Both the position numbers and the translations under genes were made by a program. A stretch of 64,000 nucleotides of DNA, from positions 62,001-126,000 of the forward strand of contig JACJYO010000004.1 of assembly GCA_020636075.1 (NCBI GenBank), given 5' to 3'. The DNA comes from Lewinellaceae bacterium (GTDB lineage Bacteria > Bacteroidota > Bacteroidia > Chitinophagales > Saprospiraceae). Below are positions 17,601 through 23,242 of the stretch, piece after piece; position 1 is the stretch's first letter, and each line of letters begins with the position of its first letter. The notes under the pieces were generated by a model, which saw only the letters and a program-made list of their open reading frames with translations, was not told the origin of the DNA and did no database searches.

Positions 17601-20099
17601 TGCGAATTGCTGGGTGTATCCCATGAAGATGAAATCTTTACAGTTGTTCCGGATGCCTGCTTCAAGATCGAACGTACCTGGACTATAATTAACTGGTGCA
17701 CGTACAACCCGAACGCAGGCTGTGTTGATATTCCGAACCCGAACCCGAACGCAACGTCGAATAACCCGGCCAACCTGGTAGGTCCGACGATCGCTCCACT
17801 GGGTACGCCGCAACCTTGGACGCCGACGAACGTACGTGTGAATCCGACCGACCCGCAGACCACCAATTACTCGGTGTTCTACCATGGCGGTACTTACACG
17901 GACTTTGCAACCGGTCAACAGATTACGGTACCGGGTATTGCTAACAACAATTGCTTCCGCTACAAGCAGATCATCAAGGTGATCGATACGCAGAAGCCGA
18001 TTGTTTCGGATTGCCCGTCTAGCCCGGTTGAGGTTTGCGATATCACACCAAATAATGCACAATTGTGGAATGAGTCTTACTGGTATGACAATACGACCAT
18101 GAGCCATGACCTTTGCGAGGCTCCGACAGATCTGACCATCACCGCTACTGACCTTTGCTCTGGCGCTGCTGTAAATGTTAAGTATCTGTTGTTCCTTGAT
18201 CTGGATGGCGATGGTAATATGGAAACAGTGATTTCCAGCACTAACCTGCCAGGCTTTAACAATGTGAACTTCGGTAATGCTTCGAATCCGAACTTTAGCG
18301 GCGGTACACCGCGTCAATTTGACGAACGTCCGGTATTGCCGAACCAGAAGTACGGTTTCACATTGCAAACTACCGTGAGCGGTACAGATAAAGTTGCTTC
18401 TGTACGCTGGAATACACAACAGCAACCAACCAACTACGTGGTACCTGAACTACCTTATGGCACACATAAGATCAAGTGGATCGTGGAAGATGGTTGTGGT
18501 AACGAAACTGTCTGCGAATACACCTTCGTTGTGAAGGATTGCAAGAAACCGACAGTTGTATGTCTCAATGGTTTGAGTGTCAATATCATGCCGACACAGA
18601 TGATCACGCTCTGGGCAAATGACTTCCTCCAGTACACGGAAGACAACTGCACTCCAAGCAGCAAACTGGTCATCGGTATCCGCAAATCCGGCACCGGTAC
18701 GGGCTTCCCATACAACCCGGATGGCACACCACAAACCAGTGTAACATTTGATTGTAATGAACTGGGTACGCAATTCGTCGAACTCTGGTCGATTGACCTG
18801 GCCGGTAATGCCGACTACTGCGAAACCTATGTGATTGTACAAGACAATAGTGGCTTCTGCTCTAACAGCGCCGGTACAGTAGCCGGTAGTCTGAAAACAG
18901 AAGTTGGTAACGGTCTTGAAGATGCCAACGTTGAACTTGAAGGATCGCATCCGGCACTGCCGCCGACCAGCATGTTCAACCTGTCGAATCAAACTGGTGA
19001 CTACCTGTTTGCCGGTGTACCATACGCAGGTGACTATACAGTGACGCCAACCAAAGACAACGACCCGCTTAACGGCGTATCGACCTTTGACTTGGTGCTC
19101 ATCAACAAGCACATCCTGGGTCTGGAGCCACTCAACAGCCCGTACAAAATGATCGCTGCGGATGCGAATAACAGCCGTTCGATCACGACGTTCGATATCG
19201 TTGAATTGCGCAAACTGATTCTTGGCCTCTACACTGAACTGCCAAACAATACTTCCTGGCGTTTCGTAGATAAAGACTTTACCTTCCCGGATCAGCAGAA
19301 TCCGTTCTCGACTATCTTCCCGGAAACGAAGCAGATCGCTAACATGCTTGCCAGCCTGGACGCTGAGGACTTCGTATCGGTGAAAGTGGGTGACGTGAAT
19401 ATGAATGCTGTAACCAGCAGCCTGATGAGTACGGAAGATCGTACTGATGGCACGTTGTTGTTCGATGTTCAGGATCGCACGGTGAAAGCCGGTGAAACCT
19501 TTACGCTGAACTTCCGCGCTGCCGAACGCGCTACAGGTTACCAGTTCACCCTGCACTTCCCGAATCTGGAAGTAATGGAAGTGGTTCCGGGTACTGAAAT
19601 GACGATGAATAACTTCGGTGTCTTCAACAGTGAGCACAGCCTTACAACGTCGTTCGATAACGAGCGCACTGTAGGTGAGTTTGCTGTAACCTTCCGTGCA
19701 AAAGCTGCCGGTACATTGAGCCAAATGGTGACTGTATCCAGCCAAATCACGAAGGCTGAAGCATACGATCTGGATCGTAACCGTCAATCCGTAGCCTTGC
19801 GCTTCAACGGTGCCAACGGTTCGACAGTCACAGGTCTTGGCTTCGAATTGTATCAGAACCAACCGAACCCGTGGATGAACAAGACGCAGATCGGCTTCTA
19901 CCTGCCTGAGGCAACAGACGCTACGCTGACGATCTTCGACGAATCGGGTCGCACAGTGTTCACACAAACCGGTGCATTCGGCAAAGGCTACAACGCATTT
20001 GCAATCGAACGTGCCCTGGTGAATACTACAGGTGTACTGTACTACAAACTCGAAACAACGACTGACAGCGCTGTTAAGAAGATGATTCAGACGAAGTAA
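5700..20099 (+). CDS. Giant (4799 aa) T9SS-secreted HYR/Ig-like repeat protein
   Basis: ATG 5700 is chosen over the upstream in-frame start because it gives a signal peptide: an unusually long n-region of about 33 residues, then LLILVCFAVFGVSSVSAQ. Residues 52 to about 1400 are irregular 90-110 residue HYR-like modules with DxxPP, TDNC and DxCGN motifs. Residues about 1409-2375 are twelve regular repeats of roughly 81 residues, each with four Cys (VECSEDVP, TDNC, GTCPNQ, DDCGN). Residues about 2382-2550 are a lamin-tail domain set inside the thirteenth repeat. More irregular modules follow, including a calcium-type loop DNDNDGQTDEAD near residue 3220. The C-terminus has an SdrD_B-like domain (about 4390), a dockerin-like segment (ITTFDIVELRKLILGL), a cohesin-like beta domain (about 4585-4700) and a T9SS type A sorting domain (YQNQPNPW to the end). 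It is probably a cell-surface or matrix adhesin exported by the type IX system. Two terminators follow. Confidence 0.93.
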   Translation: MKKVYEASSPGCSRLSKVVIDLFSSRTNSAFSRLLILVCFAVFGVSSVSAQGGGCPGGACTITCPPDVSLCLAPDNFGSSEITTAWVANHASSPNPQCTLFRVWKDAMGMEELTQSIWVNCDDVGEHVDLWVSVEKPLWVECRSSLVKVRVHIKDCEPPAVVCPPMGMYVCNDDIPRQGEPSQDHPGFYRLPLADFLQMGGTATDACGLYPWVFYRDILISQDPICKTNRTYEREFWVYDVNGNHKGCTQMLVVSDNVPPVFTSDPADLTINCSASNTFKNNEITEWLGKNTNPGNQPGQDAVVIDYCDENMVMIQATPGNAGAILAQMPEACDPNPREVIVVFTANDGCGNESTRSAKVRFVDSTPPTIGSLPTIYKLCMDDVPAADPDGVPASDNCTPSGKIVKEHVGDYIQGTPDCPNRKTIHRVYRATDCSGNSTTKIQQINVYDYLPPYWDPIPTSLNLMNVCNEADLLSQVATWLNDNGGGIGKDNCGVANVWASKTAQEIVDELLGFCGHPPGNTNISYVTFFIKDDCDIPGLPITTWVTLMDNEAPTGTPPPSAMYNCKENVPPMSTSQVTNVSDNCDPNSVLVEIEDNPAAQDGCVSNPFQIIRKWKLTDCAGNVRFLTQVIQVKDQEMPNWDNAPQDISISCDNPIKGSLIEAWLTLHGGGSASDNCTGGVTYTHSPASVSGILAQLGPCAPINGEKVVTFTAKDACGNTRTATAKVVIYDNDAPTATSVDSEYSCFEDIPAVDPAVITDEDDNCTPASDVKVTFHSQSNNGGAGCMDSPYVLTRWYQLQDCAGNTRTVSHRIRVRDMIAPQAYCQALIRNLGANGIVTVTAAEVNNGSFDNCMIDKIQIRRGASGPWYDALDFNCDDIENIPNCAALPQIEGIVEIQMRVTDKCGNEDFCTTTVTVRDVTPPAVECPDDLTIYTDNNGGYDCKANATWTHPIPTDNCTVMCMEMEVQKEINGVFTTVNPANGFPSPGFVTDVIAQAGQAAGPYLFGKGPYCDDDQYRIIYRVRDEHGNNKPGVMCMFTITVRDNEAPRWNDCPEDPIVAQVVTGDCYQMKCYTRPTAYDNCEYPGGPCPAPTVVVTVSDPTIMINQVGDEDCALFPVGVTYVYYTATDAMGNVSTCTVEVRISDQEAPTAMCVGNFTVNLEPDGDIQLQFDDIDAQSFDNCGICIKQISRDNEIYGPTVELDCDDLGNWVTVWLRVGDCSTPANMATCSTQVYVEDMQSPGIAVCPADITVGTDNGVCNAVATYDAPLFNDGCGSPVQGTLTEGLASGSTFPIGVTHVQYCYTSASGYTVCCDFNVTVEDDEAPVITCPADITTLTCLEALPAPMTLANFAGTLTDNCGVSALDFSDYDNDLTHCPYDGIRTIVRTYTAWDAAGNSATCQQTFKYLEDTEPPVLNVKPINLQVDCADEVPPVPTQTATDNCGTVNIDFSEEIQPGGCENQFVVVRLWIATDLCGNSSWWEQTITVHDDEAPVLEVTPLNTQYDCAEDVHEAPKQIFSDNCGIAYENFYETVNPGECPNQYIIYRRWVVADLCGNTAERWQSITVNDNIPPVLLTTPLDLTLECSDEVPDAPVGNATDNCGVVFVDFSEDIQPGGCENQYVIVRRWKATDLCGNTDEHWQFITVYDDEDPVLLTTPLDLHVECAEDVPPAPVGNATDNCDIVFVDFSESEIPGTCHNQYVIVRRWLATDLCGNTDEHWQHITVYDGKAPVFDQPLPDAIVNVDCAQDVPAAAVLTATDNCDDQVNVYYSEELVPGDCDDQFSIIRTWSAEDLCANIVRYTQTINVYDDEAPVWDQAAPDNPTVECSEDVPAVPVQTATDNCGNPVTMDFSEVTVPGTCPNQYQVVRTWVAMDACGNATTRVQTVTVSDTEAPVLAGLPPATVNVECSENVPAVAVVTATDNCDEPIDLDFNEVEVPGTCPNQYVILRTWSAADDCGNATSFVQTITISDTEAPVWDQAAPDSPVDVECSEDVPAVPVQTATDNCDVPVDINFNEVINWGTCSNQFQVVRTWTAADDCGNITTRIQVINVSDTEAPVLAGLPDAVVDVECSEDVPAVANVTATDNCDVPIYFDFSEVEIPGTCPNQYSITRTWTAQDDCGNSTFFVQTINISDTEAPVLVGLPDVVVNVECSEDVPALAVVTATDNCDVPIDVDIVEIEIPGTCPNQYSITRTWTAQDDCGNSTFFVQTINVFDDEAPVFGPLPDAVVNVECSEDVPALAVVTATDNCDVPVDVEISEIEIPGTCPNQYSITRTWTAEDDCGNSTFFVQTINVNDTEAPVLVGLPDAVVNVECSEDVPALAVVTATDNCNVPIDVDIVEIEIPGTCPNQYSITRTWTAQDDCGNSTFFVQTINVSDTEAPVWNTTTQVVWINEIHYDNDGGDVDEFIEVAGTTGTDLSNYSIVLYNGANGLVYGTMNLFGTLGNQSGTGFGTASFGYSPNGIQNGAPDGIALVLNGSMVLQFLSYEGAFPAVDGVATGMMSTDILVSESGSDPLGYSLSLSGTGNVYGDFTWNAPAPNTAGAINTGQTFTPVGGLTLPSDLDLQCGEDVPMPVVLTASDNCDVPVDVEYNETFLPGSGPNDGVTIIRTWTAEDDCGNAIAHTQTITVNDAEPPVLVGTPDITVAVTCSEDVPAVALVTVTDNCQGTVDLDFNEVEVPGTCPNQYSIIRTWSATDFAGNTAVFTQTITINDTEAPVFSSTPTTPLNVKCAAEVPAAPAITATDNCNAPVFVDFSETVTPGSCLNKFTLVRTWVAQDDCGNETSIQQVINVNDDEAPVLACPLPLTAQCSPAEQPPYANLTEFETAGGTASDNCGLNVNSFGLLSEVANGNVYTRTYRVVDQCGNAGTCTQTVTVMDTEPPVFLNCPVGPLVFGNDPDMCWAKVNWPQPVAVDNCSIPTVVQTSGPTSGTIVNVGTYTVSFTATDAMGNTAVCSFQLMVMDTQNPELDADIVMPGDVTVECDNVPAPFVLTNNDVHDNCTAPEDLVITFTEVRTDGNCKFNYILTRTWKVTDEAGKMFVHTQIVTVRDTKAPTAICKAATVTLDKAGNGTLTADQVNNGSFDNCSAQADLTLSVSPNTFTCANLGDNVVTLTVTDECGNSATCTAIVTVVEGIAPCTPQYSVVTSCMGMGSMGNATTLENGQFMDLITVKSLAMQTWTLTANTGLYSTSSPAPPGAPVALTVGTTFTAGTDDGIDNDNDGQTDEADEMIYYTLKGVHVECVGYSISVGNNVGQTGTISNKACYPTPYFTNLNDPFCLNTPPFTIEVGEINGAQGTVIDVMVNGVPTTIFDAGALGLGFHTVMATFDAGAATTNLVINGVQVGGTMAEALADPGCKQKITKIVQVVATPTTIACNDLVNISLHNDGGDCVFVIAPDDVLEGTYLCDDDYSVVLTYPFGTHTFNPPNRIDYTHIGKTLNFSLVHAISGNVCWGQVKVEDKEPPALVCPSDITIKCSDPTSTSFTGSPIVSDCDTWTSVDTDDYTDFGSCSDPRAEIIRTWLVTDKSGNQSSCTQRITIAPFDLADVQFPADVTLNCENVNSTDPSSTGVPTINGSPIGTGGLCMASISKTDEIYDICPGSYEIIRTWKVRNMCLAVAPGNPIEHTQVIKVIDTKGPTFTCPDNVTVSTDPFACCATANLPDVIIREACSNITALTYKVVGQDITTGNLIIIEGTGSLSDFAGNNHWDPDTMAVFGYTQCLPLGDYTVTYTAVDGCGNVSNCTFTMTVEDQIPPVAACDQFTQVALGGDGMAFVNAYTFDDGSYDICYDVHFKARRMNSNDCQTSTQFHDQVKFCCDDINDTILVVFRVYDVPVPNGSIGIDAFEGHYNDCMVNVFVEDKIKPLCNAPANVTVSCENFDPSLWAYGFATAADNCCIDTITATSNYTFFDTLCSKGTITRTFRAFDCGGLSSQCTQRVFVNYEQDYWVKFPNDVIVTVCNGSGNYGEPEFNGEDCELLGVSHEDEIFTVVPDACFKIERTWTIINWCTYNPNAGCVDIPNPNPNATSNNPANLVGPTIAPLGTPQPWTPTNVRVNPTDPQTTNYSVFYHGGTYTDFATGQQITVPGIANNNCFRYKQIIKVIDTQKPIVSDCPSSPVEVCDITPNNAQLWNESYWYDNTTMSHDLCEAPTDLTITATDLCSGAAVNVKYLLFLDLDGDGNMETVISSTNLPGFNNVNFGNASNPNFSGGTPRQFDERPVLPNQKYGFTLQTTVSGTDKVASVRWNTQQQPTNYVVPELPYGTHKIKWIVEDGCGNETVCEYTFVVKDCKKPTVVCLNGLSVNIMPTQMITLWANDFLQYTEDNCTPSSKLVIGIRKSGTGTGFPYNPDGTPQTSVTFDCNELGTQFVELWSIDLAGNADYCETYVIVQDNSGFCSNSAGTVAGSLKTEVGNGLEDANVELEGSHPALPPTSMFNLSNQTGDYLFAGVPYAGDYTVTPTKDNDPLNGVSTFDLVLINKHILGLEPLNSPYKMIAADANNSRSITTFDIVELRKLILGLYTELPNNTSWRFVDKDFTFPDQQNPFSTIFPETKQIANMLASLDAEDFVSVKVGDVNMNAVTSSLMSTEDRTDGTLLFDVQDRTVKAGETFTLNFRAAERATGYQFTLHFPNLEVMEVVPGTEMTMNNFGVFNSEHSLTTSFDNERTVGEFAVTFRAKAAGTLSQMVTVSSQITKAEAYDLDRNRQSVALRFNGANGSTVTGLGFELYQNQPNPWMNKTQIGFYLPEATDATLTIFDESGRTVFTQTGAFGKGYNAFAIERALVNTTGVLYYKLETTTDSAVKKMIQTK
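9924..12821 (+). repeat. Twelve in-frame ~243-bp tandem repeats inside the giant gene
   Basis: Each unit encodes about 81 residues beginning D-x-E-A-P-V and ending with T-I-N-V. Unit starts at 11850, 12093, 12336, 12579 and 12822 are exactly 243 bp apart. Similarity is highest in the last units: bases 12364-12421 and 12607-12664 are identical over 58 bp. That suggests recent unit duplication or gene conversion. The repeats are coding, with no spacers. Confidence 0.9.
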
Positions 20100-20114
20100 T
20101 TTGAAGGAATACCG

Positions 20115-20146
20115 GGAGGCATAGCCAGTGGCTTTGCCTCCTTTTT
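20115..20146 (+). terminator. First of two tandem terminators after the giant gene
   Basis: A seven-base stem GGAGGCA / TGCCTCC (20115-20121 and 20135-20141) is followed by TTTTT. It lies 15 nt after the stop codon. Confidence 0.65.
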
Positions 20147-20148
20147 AC

Positions 20149-20188
20149 GCGGGCCATCCTTTTCAAAAAGGATGGCCCGCATTTTTTT
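20149..20188 (+). terminator. Strong second terminator after the giant gene
   Basis: A perfect 15-bp stem (20149-20163 with 20166-20180) has a two-base CA gap as drawn; the innermost A-T pairs would open to form the real loop. It is followed by ATTTTTTT. Being almost symmetrical, it could also stop transcription arriving from the right. Confidence 0.85.
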
Positions 20189-20507
20189 GCCCGGCGGTAG
20201 AAAGAAGGCAAGACATTCGGAGGAAAAAGGAGTAATAAAATGCCGGGCTTTTACGCATAAAAAACATGAGTCATCCCTGAGGGACGTTACTCATATAACC
20301 GCCGGAGATTTCAAGCAAAATCGCGTTCTTTGCAAGGCTAGCCAAAGGTGTAGATCGGCCTTATGCAAATCCCGATTTTGCGAAATCGGAGGCGGTTTTT
20401 AGCAAAACCTTGTTTTTTTTGATTTTTTGGTTCTTTTTTGCATCAAGGCAAAAGAACGACACGATGTGCCGCTCTTTTTCGTCTTTCAAATTAGTTACTG
20501 AATGGCC
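20189..20507 (+). repeat. Non-coding stretch with three short palindromes
   Basis: No gene is visible. Three hairpins occur: ATGAGT/ACTCAT arms (20266-20271 and 20289-20294) around the palindrome TCCCTGAGGGA; CCGATTT/AAATCGG (20372-20389); and GTTCTTTTTTGC/GCAAAAGAAC (20430-20457, two unpaired Ts). From general experience these resemble intergenic repeats dispersed in Bacteroidota genomes, but no second copy is present in this window. Confidence 0.45.
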
Positions 20508-21140
20508 CTACTTTTTGCCAAACAACCCGCCCAGAATTTGCCCGAAGAGGCCGCCACCGCGTTGCGGTTGCGCTTGTGGCTGATTACCTCCCAATACACC
20601 ACCAAGAACCGAACCGATCAAATCGCCATACCCACTCGATTGGGCATTCTGAACCGAACCCATGAGGATGTTGGCCAACCCACCAAGGTCAAGTCCGCCA
20701 TTGCTGTTTTTAGCCCGGCCAAGCACACCCATAACAATAGGCGCCAGAATAGGCATCAGTTTCATGATTTGATTGATGTTAAGGCCGGAATTCTGACTAA
20801 TTTGTTGTGCAGCAACTTCCTGGCGATCACCTAAAATATGTCCTAGGATACCTGCACCATTCAGTGCTTTGGCAGCAGACTGGTTTTCTGTTTGAGACAT
20901 ATTGCCAACCATACCCGCCAGATCATCAAGGATACTGCCATCATGGTCGCGGTCAAGGGCCGAGGCAAGCGAAGCAAGTCCTGATGTATTGGTTGCATTG
21001 GTAGCCATACCGCCCAAAAGCGTTGCAAAAATGCCATTGGCTGCTGTAGCCGTTTGCTCCTTTTCTGCACCAATCTGTTGGCTGATTTGACCGAGAACGT
21101 CATCTGATAGTTGGCTTTGGAGTACTTCCATTAAATTCAT
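20508..21140 (-). CDS. DUF937 family protein
   Basis: A 210-residue protein matching DUF937 (YidB-like). The N-terminal part is MNLMEVLQSQLSDDVLGQIS with an Ala/Gly-rich segment GIFATLLGGMA. A central DRDHDGSILDDL sequence resembles a calcium-binding loop. The middle contains INQIMKLMPILAPIVMGVLG, and the Gly-rich tail ends GGGLFGQILGGLFGKK. No signal peptide is visible. The molecular function of the family is unknown. The gene is transcribed toward the giant gene and is separated from it by the terminators and palindromes at 20115-20460. It is divergent from the HD gene at 21427, with 286 nt between them. Confidence 0.8.
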   Translation of the reverse strand: MNLMEVLQSQLSDDVLGQISQQIGAEKEQTATAANGIFATLLGGMATNATNTSGLASLASALDRDHDGSILDDLAGMVGNMSQTENQSAAKALNGAGILGHILGDRQEVAAQQISQNSGLNINQIMKLMPILAPIVMGVLGRAKNSNGGLDLGGLANILMGSVQNAQSSGYGDLIGSVLGGVLGGNQPQAQPQRGGGLFGQILGGLFGKK

Positions 21141-21426
21141 AACTGGAAATTTGTAGTGTTTTGAGAAAAAATGAATGCGTGTAAACTATTACCGCATGTT
21201 GTGAACTAGTAACTTGCAAACATGCTTTAGACGCAAGGTATTTCAAAAGCAATCAAAATTGATGCAATATTTTTTCAAAATTTGGGCGTAGCAGCGCTAA
21301 ATTGCCTCTGCGCGCAAAATATTTCCACTTTATCGAGTTAATTTTAGGAAAAACATGAATTTTACACTGGCCGCTGTCCAACATACTACCGTTTTATAGC
21401 GTTCACCGAAATACCGATCGACTCTA

Positions 21427-22023
21427 ATGGATTACCGCGCTGCCAAACGATATATTCTGGCCAAATTGCGTACAGAACTTTCCACAAAACTCTACTACCA
21501 TGGTATGCACCACACCTTGGACGTACTTCGGGTAGCGAGAGATTTGTGTAAAAGTGAAGGGGTGCACGGGCATTTATTAAAATTGGTAAAAACAGCGGCT
21601 TTATATCACGATGCAGGATTTGTAAAAGATAAACACGCCGGACACGAATTTGAAGGCTGCATCATGGCCAGGGCTACATTGCCCAAATTTGGATATGTAA
21701 AGGATGATATTGAGACGATTTGCGGCATGATTATGGCCACCAAGATTCCCCAGTCTCCAACTAATTTGCTCGAAGAAATAATTTGTGATGCCGATCTGGA
21801 TTATCTCGGCCGGGCCGATTTTTATCCGATTGGACAAACCTTGTTTATGGAATTAACGGCCTATAAACTGATAACCGGAGAGCAGGCATGGAACCGTTTA
21901 CAAGTGAATTTCCTGACCGCGCATCATTTCCATACTCGCACGAATATTCTTACCCGTGAGCCACTCAAACAGCGCAATCTTGCTAGTTTAAAAAGCCTCG
22001 TTGCCAGCTATGACGAGGTCTGA
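21427..22023 (+). CDS. HD-domain phosphohydrolase
   Basis: A 198-residue cytosolic protein with the metal-ligand pattern of the HD superfamily: an early His cluster (HGMHHTLDVL, residues 25-29), the His-Asp doublet H61-D62 in ALYHDAGF, a further His at about 70-73 (KHAGHEFE), and a late Asp in ICDADLDYLGR (121-123). It would hydrolyse a phosphoester, probably of a nucleotide, but the substrate is not indicated. The next gene starts 24 nt after its stop on the same strand, so the two are probably co-transcribed. Confidence 0.82.
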   Translation: MDYRAAKRYILAKLRTELSTKLYYHGMHHTLDVLRVARDLCKSEGVHGHLLKLVKTAALYHDAGFVKDKHAGHEFEGCIMARATLPKFGYVKDDIETICGMIMATKIPQSPTNLLEEIICDADLDYLGRADFYPIGQTLFMELTAYKLITGEQAWNRLQVNFLTAHHFHTRTNILTREPLKQRNLASLKSLVASYDEV

Positions 22024-22047
22024 CCGCTTACGCTAACCTTTTTTATT

Positions 22048-23232
22048 ATGCCAAGCCTTCATGTATTGCGCGCCGAAACACCCGGTTGCGCACACCGGAA
22101 TCATTTAAACAATGCAGGTGCTGCACTGCCTCCAAGTCAGGTGCTTCAGGTTATGCAGGAGCATCTCAATCTGGAGGCCCGAATTGGTGGATATGAAGCT
22201 GCAGACCAGGTTGTGGAACAATTAGCTGGCTTCTACCAGGTCATGGCACAACTTCTGAACACAGATTCAGGCAACATCGCTTGTGCTACCAGTGCAACAG
22301 ATGCCTATGCCCGGGCCCTGAGCGCCATTCCCTGGCAAACAGGTGATGTAATCCTTACCACGGAGAATGATTACGTGTCCAACCAAATCGCATTTTTAGC
22401 GCTGAAAAAACGCTTCCAGGTCAAATTGCTGCGTGCAAAAGACAGTGATGCCGGTGGCGTCGATCTGGATGATATGGCGTACCTGATCCGACAACACAAC
22501 CCTGTTTTGGTGGCAGTGACACATGTGCCAACCAATAGTGGTCTGGTCCAGCCGGTCGAAGCAATTGGTAAACTTTGCCGGGAACACGACTGCTGGTACC
22601 TCGTAGACGCCTGCCAGTCGGCAGGCCAAATGGCGCTCGACGTACAAAAAATTGGCTGTGATTTCCTGTCCGGTACGTTCCGCAAATTTTTGCGTGGGCC
22701 ACGTGGAACAGGTTTCCTGTTTGTTTCTGACCGGGTATTGGAAGCAGGACTGGAAATGCTACTACCAGATATGCGCAGCGGGCATTGGAGTGGCCCCGAC
22801 ACCTATAAACCAGCGGCTGATGCACGTCGCTTTGAATATTGGGAAATGTCAGCCGCACTTATTTTGGGGAGCAAGGCAGCCGCAGCATATGCGTTGCAGA
22901 CTGGCATGGATTGGATTGAGCCCCGTGTCCGCAGTTTGGCAGCGCAGGCACGGTTGGAACTTAGCGAATTGCCTGGCGTGCGTGTTTTGGACCAGGGAGC
23001 CGACCTGTGTGGGATAGTAACGGCTTATTGCGCAGACTGGGAGCCGCGGAAACTGATGGCCTATTTGTGGGACCTTCAAATTAATGCGCGCATTACTCCC
23101 AATTATGTTGCACGTATTGATTTTCCAAGAAAAGGCATCGAGTGGGCTTTGCGTATTTCACCGCATTATTACAATACCGAAGCAGAAATTACGGCAGCTG
23201 TGACTGCTCTAAGTAATTATCCGAAATCCTGA
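22048..23232 (+). CDS. Class V PLP-dependent aminotransferase-like enzyme
   Basis: A 394-residue fold-type I PLP enzyme. The cofactor Asp is D188 in YLVDACQSAGQ and the Schiff-base Lys is K213 in FRKFLRGPRGTGF. The substrate-side motifs HVPTNSGL (159-166) and NNAGAALP (21-28) are also present. The C-terminal region reads LRISPHYYNTEAE, with no Cys where SufS/CsdA cysteine desulfurases carry their catalytic Cys. It therefore belongs with the isopenicillin N epimerase/EgtE-like branch rather than the desulfurases. The substrate is unknown. It follows the HD gene by 24 nt. Its stop codon sits in a small palindrome shared with the stop codon of the convergent kinase gene. Confidence 0.85.
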   Translation: MPSLHVLRAETPGCAHRNHLNNAGAALPPSQVLQVMQEHLNLEARIGGYEAADQVVEQLAGFYQVMAQLLNTDSGNIACATSATDAYARALSAIPWQTGDVILTTENDYVSNQIAFLALKKRFQVKLLRAKDSDAGGVDLDDMAYLIRQHNPVLVAVTHVPTNSGLVQPVEAIGKLCREHDCWYLVDACQSAGQMALDVQKIGCDFLSGTFRKFLRGPRGTGFLFVSDRVLEAGLEMLLPDMRSGHWSGPDTYKPAADARRFEYWEMSAALILGSKAAAAYALQTGMDWIEPRVRSLAAQARLELSELPGVRVLDQGADLCGIVTAYCADWEPRKLMAYLWDLQINARITPNYVARIDFPRKGIEWALRISPHYYNTEAEITAAVTALSNYPKS

Positions 23233-23242
23233 GCTTCAGGAT
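23226..23242. repeat. Palindrome containing both convergent stop codons
   Basis: ATCCTGA, GCT, TCAGGAT: a 7-bp stem with a three-base loop. The plus-strand TGA (23230-23232) and the minus-strand TGA (23236-23238) lie in opposite arms. There is no T run, so a terminator role is uncertain. Confidence 0.5.

Noticed and set aside
6834..19967. Many long minus-strand open frames (up to 655 residues) opposite the giant gene
   Set aside because: They are antisense shadows caused by repetitive, biased codon use of the coding strand. They lack family motifs and start signals, and the plus frame is continuous and clearly coding.
22048..23232. Cysteine desulfurase (SufS/IscS) assignment
   Set aside because: The PLP Lys is present but the catalytic Cys near the C-terminus is missing (LRISPHYYNTEAE), so only a general class V aminotransferase call is supported.
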